This document shows, piece after piece, positions 6,393 through 7,958 of a DNA stretch of 7,958 nt. Origin of the DNA: JANOQP01 sp044227705 (lineage in GTDB: Bacteria > Bacteroidota > Bacteroidia > Chitinophagales > Saprospiraceae); assembly GCA_044227705.1 (NCBI GenBank), contig JBGAWE010000213.1, forward strand, positions 1 to 7,958, given 5' to 3'. Each line of letters starts with the position of its first letter. The stretch's first letter is position 1. A model generated the notes under the pieces. It made no database searches. It was given only the letters and a program-made list of their open reading frames with translations, and had not been told where the DNA came from. The position numbers and the translations under genes are program-made.

Positions 6393-7466
6393 ATGCGGCT
6401 TTTCCAGTCGGAACGCATCGCCGGTTTGATGGACAAGATGGGCCACGAGGAGGGCGACGTCATCCAGCACTCGATGGTCACGCGGTCGATCGAGAAGGCG
6501 CAGATGCGCGTCGAGGAGAACCACTTCGGCACCCGCAAGCGGCTCCTCGAATACGACGACGTGATGAACATCCAGCGGGAGGCGATTTACAAAAAGCGGC
6601 GCAACGCCCTGTTCGGCGACCGCCTAGCCGTCGACATCGACGCGATGTTCCGGGGCATAACCCAAGATTTGGTGGAAGGCCACAAGGCGGGCGGCGACTA
6701 CGAGAGCTTCCGCATGGACGCCTGGCGAATCATGGGATTCGACCCGCAGATGGACCCGGCGGAGTTCAAGTCGAAGCCGACGGCGCAATTGGTCGAGGAG
6801 TTTCAACATCAGATTTTTGAGCTGCACGAGCACAAGGCGCAGGCCATCGGTGGCACGCTCGTCCCCATCATCCGGGGCATCATCGCCCGCGAGGGGAAGG
6901 TCTACAAGCGCATCCGCATCCCCTTCACCGACGGCCGCCTCCACCTCAACATCACCGCCGACATCGACCGTGCGCTCGAGACCGAGGGCCGCTCCGTGAT
7001 GCGCGACATCGAAAAGACCTGCACCCTCGCCCTCATCGACGACGCCTGGAAGGAGCACCTGCGGGCGATGGACGACCTCAAGGAGACCGTCCAATCGGCC
7101 AGTTTCGAGCAGAAAGACCCGCTCGTCATCTACAAAATGGAGGCCTACGGCCTGTTCGAGGGCCTCATCGGGCATATCAACTCGAACGTCGTCAGCTTCC
7201 TCCTGAACGGGAAACTCATCATGGAGGAAGAAGCCCCGCGCCGCCCCGTCGGCCCCCGGATGCCCGCGCCGGGCTGGCGCCGACCGCAAGGCGTTAACTC
7301 CGCGCCGCAGCGGACCGAGGCGCAGCAGGCCGCCCGCCGCGCCGCCGAATCTGCCGGCCACGAGAAGCCCCTGGCCCAGCAGACCTTGCCGAAGGAGAAG
7401 CTTGTGGGGCGCAACGACCCGTGTCCCTGCGGGAGCGGGAAGAAGTACAAGCATTGCCACGGATGA
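6393..7466 (+). CDS. secA: SecA C-terminal part (scaffold, helical wing, zinc tail) after the in-frame stop
   Basis: This segment continues secA in the same frame. Homology resumes at the codon directly after the TAA (6372, FSLEDSLMRLF). The coordinates start at the first available in-frame ATG, which encodes a conserved internal Met, so 6393 is not a likely natural start and no ribosome-binding sequence is seen. The 357 residues hold the end of NBD2, the long scaffold helix (HFGTRKRLLEYDDVMNIQRE), the helical wing, the two-helix IRA1 region (WKEHLRAMDDLKETVQ, FEQKDPLVIYKMEAYGLF), a Pro/Ala/Gln-rich linker, and the zinc- and SecB-binding tail NDPCPCGSGKKYKHCH (C-x-C-x8-C-H). The intact zinc motif at the very end shows no decay after the stop. 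Together the two parts would make a 1,113-residue protein, the expected Bacteroidota length. Confidence 0.9.
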   Translation: MRLFQSERIAGLMDKMGHEEGDVIQHSMVTRSIEKAQMRVEENHFGTRKRLLEYDDVMNIQREAIYKKRRNALFGDRLAVDIDAMFRGITQDLVEGHKAGGDYESFRMDAWRIMGFDPQMDPAEFKSKPTAQLVEEFQHQIFELHEHKAQAIGGTLVPIIRGIIAREGKVYKRIRIPFTDGRLHLNITADIDRALETEGRSVMRDIEKTCTLALIDDAWKEHLRAMDDLKETVQSASFEQKDPLVIYKMEAYGLFEGLIGHINSNVVSFLLNGKLIMEEEAPRRPVGPRMPAPGWRRPQGVNSAPQRTEAQQAARRAAESAGHEKPLAQQTLPKEKLVGRNDPCPCGSGKKYKHCHG

Positions 7467-7468
7467 GG

Positions 7469-7476
7469 TAGATTTG
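7469..7476 (+). promoter_or_regulatory. Bacteroidota -7 element (TAnnTTTG) upstream of the P-loop ATPase gene
   Basis: TAGATTTG matches TAnnTTTG exactly, starting 3 bp after the secA stop codon and ending 17 bp before the ATG at 7494. It suggests the ATPase gene has its own promoter with a very short leader, even though it follows secA by only 27 bp. No good -33 TTTG was found at normal spacing, which falls in the secA zinc-tail codons. Confidence 0.5.
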
Positions 7477-7493
7477 CAGGAAATCAATGGGTT

Positions 7494-7958
7494 ATGGCGA
7501 CGAATCCCGGTTCTCAAATGTGGCTCACCTCGGTCGAGGTGCATGGGCTTTGGGGCAGACCCGAGGTAATCCGGTGGGATTTGCACCCCGATGTCAACAT
7601 CCTTCTCGGGGAGAACGGAACGGGCAAAAGCACCTTGTTTAGGCTGCTTGCATTAGCGTTGTCGGCCTCTTATCCTCCTTTAAGAAAACCGGTGATTTTT
7701 GATAAACTAATTATTTGGCAAGGGACAAAAAAGACCTCTTTCCCAAGTGATGGGTTTTACGAATTCCCTCGAAAAATCAACCCAATAGGTTTGACGGTTG
7801 ATTTCATTGATACCTTTGAAAGCTTTTCACTTGAAAAAACTGATTTTTGGTACAATTCAGGCCTCGACCATGCTCTCGACCAATTAACCCGTCGCTACCT
7901 CGCTTGGCAGTCCAATCAATCAAACCTTGTTTTTTCAAAGGAACTGACCTTTGAGAAG
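7494..7958 (+). CDS. P-loop ATPase, RecF/SMC/AAA-like N-terminal fragment (runs off window)
   Basis: The frame stays open for 155 codons to the window end. The N-terminus has the layout of chromosomal and defence ATPases of the AAA_15/AAA_21/OLD/RecF type: two short strands (WLTSVEVHGLWGRPEVIRWD), then VNILLGENGTGKSTLFRLLA with Walker A GENGTGKST at 39-47. Walker B, signature and any nuclease or TOPRIM domain would lie outside the window, so the subfamily and role are open. ATG 7494 is preferred because it follows TAGATTTG closely; ATG 7518 (MWLTSVEV) would also keep the whole fold. Composition is odd: the first ~50 codons are G+C-rich like the neighbours, but by hand count bases 7681-7860 contain only 62 G+C of 180, with many A/T-ending codons. 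This suggests transferred or fast-evolving sequence. Confidence 0.8.
   Translation, partial: MATNPGSQMWLTSVEVHGLWGRPEVIRWDLHPDVNILLGENGTGKSTLFRLLALALSASYPPLRKPVIFDKLIIWQGTKKTSFPSDGFYEFPRKINPIGLTVDFIDTFESFSLEKTDFWYNSGLDHALDQLTRRYLAWQSNQSNLVFSKELTFEK

Noticed and set aside
7786..7818. Two more TAnnTTTG matches (TAGGTTTG at 7786, TACCTTTG at 7811)
   Set aside because: Both are inside the coding frame of the A/T-rich ATPase gene, where such words are expected by chance, and no start codon context follows.
1..7958. CRISPR arrays, tRNA or rRNA genes, insertion sequences
   Set aside because: I saw no regularly spaced repeats, no cloverleaf-like sequence, no rRNA motifs and no transposase-like protein. 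Intergenic gaps are all under 300 bp.

Overview
The window looks like chromosomal DNA from a high-G+C member of the Bacteroidota, possibly the Saprospiria side of the phylum. The evidence is a long (~1,110-residue) Bacteroidota-style SecA, three exact matches to the Bacteroidota -7 promoter element TAnnTTTG directly upstream of genes, A-rich leaders in place of Shine-Dalgarno sites, and a Bacteroidota-like DprA. The phylum is inferred from recalled family features, not from a search.

Layout. Bases 1-55 may be the tail of an upstream gene. A Gfo/Idh/MocA-type NAD(P)-dependent oxidoreductase (106-1260, +) faces dprA (1264-2367, -), with only 3 bp between their stop codons. Divergent from dprA is a gene for a membrane-anchored, Pro/Gln-rich protein with a C-terminal SH3-like domain (2480-3118, +). 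Next is a secreted SGNH/GDSL esterase lipoprotein of the TesA type (3218-3895, +). A 229-bp intergenic region follows, holding a likely terminator, repeated TTTTGACA words, a TAnnTTTG promoter and a leader hairpin. Then comes secA (4125-7466, +). Last is the 5' part of a P-loop ATPase gene that runs off the window (7494-7958, +), with its own TAnnTTTG element and a sharp fall in G+C inside the gene.

The main anomaly is in secA. The reading frame is continuous and well conserved over 1,113 positions, except for one in-frame TAA at 6369-6371, immediately after helicase motif VI, where the family usually has Tyr. No single frameshift can explain it, because the frame is the same on both sides. 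As written, the gene gives a 748-residue SecA without its scaffold, preprotein-handling C-domain and zinc tail, plus a 357-residue downstream ORF. A sequencing error, a decaying second copy or suppression of the stop are all possible. A true split SecA is the least likely.

The genes are mostly independent housekeeping functions (redox metabolism, DNA uptake and recombination, envelope, esterase, protein export) and do not form a pathway. The only part with an accessory look is the ATPase gene at the right edge. Too little of it is present to assign it to a defence system. I do not see a complete, undescribed multi-gene system in this window.
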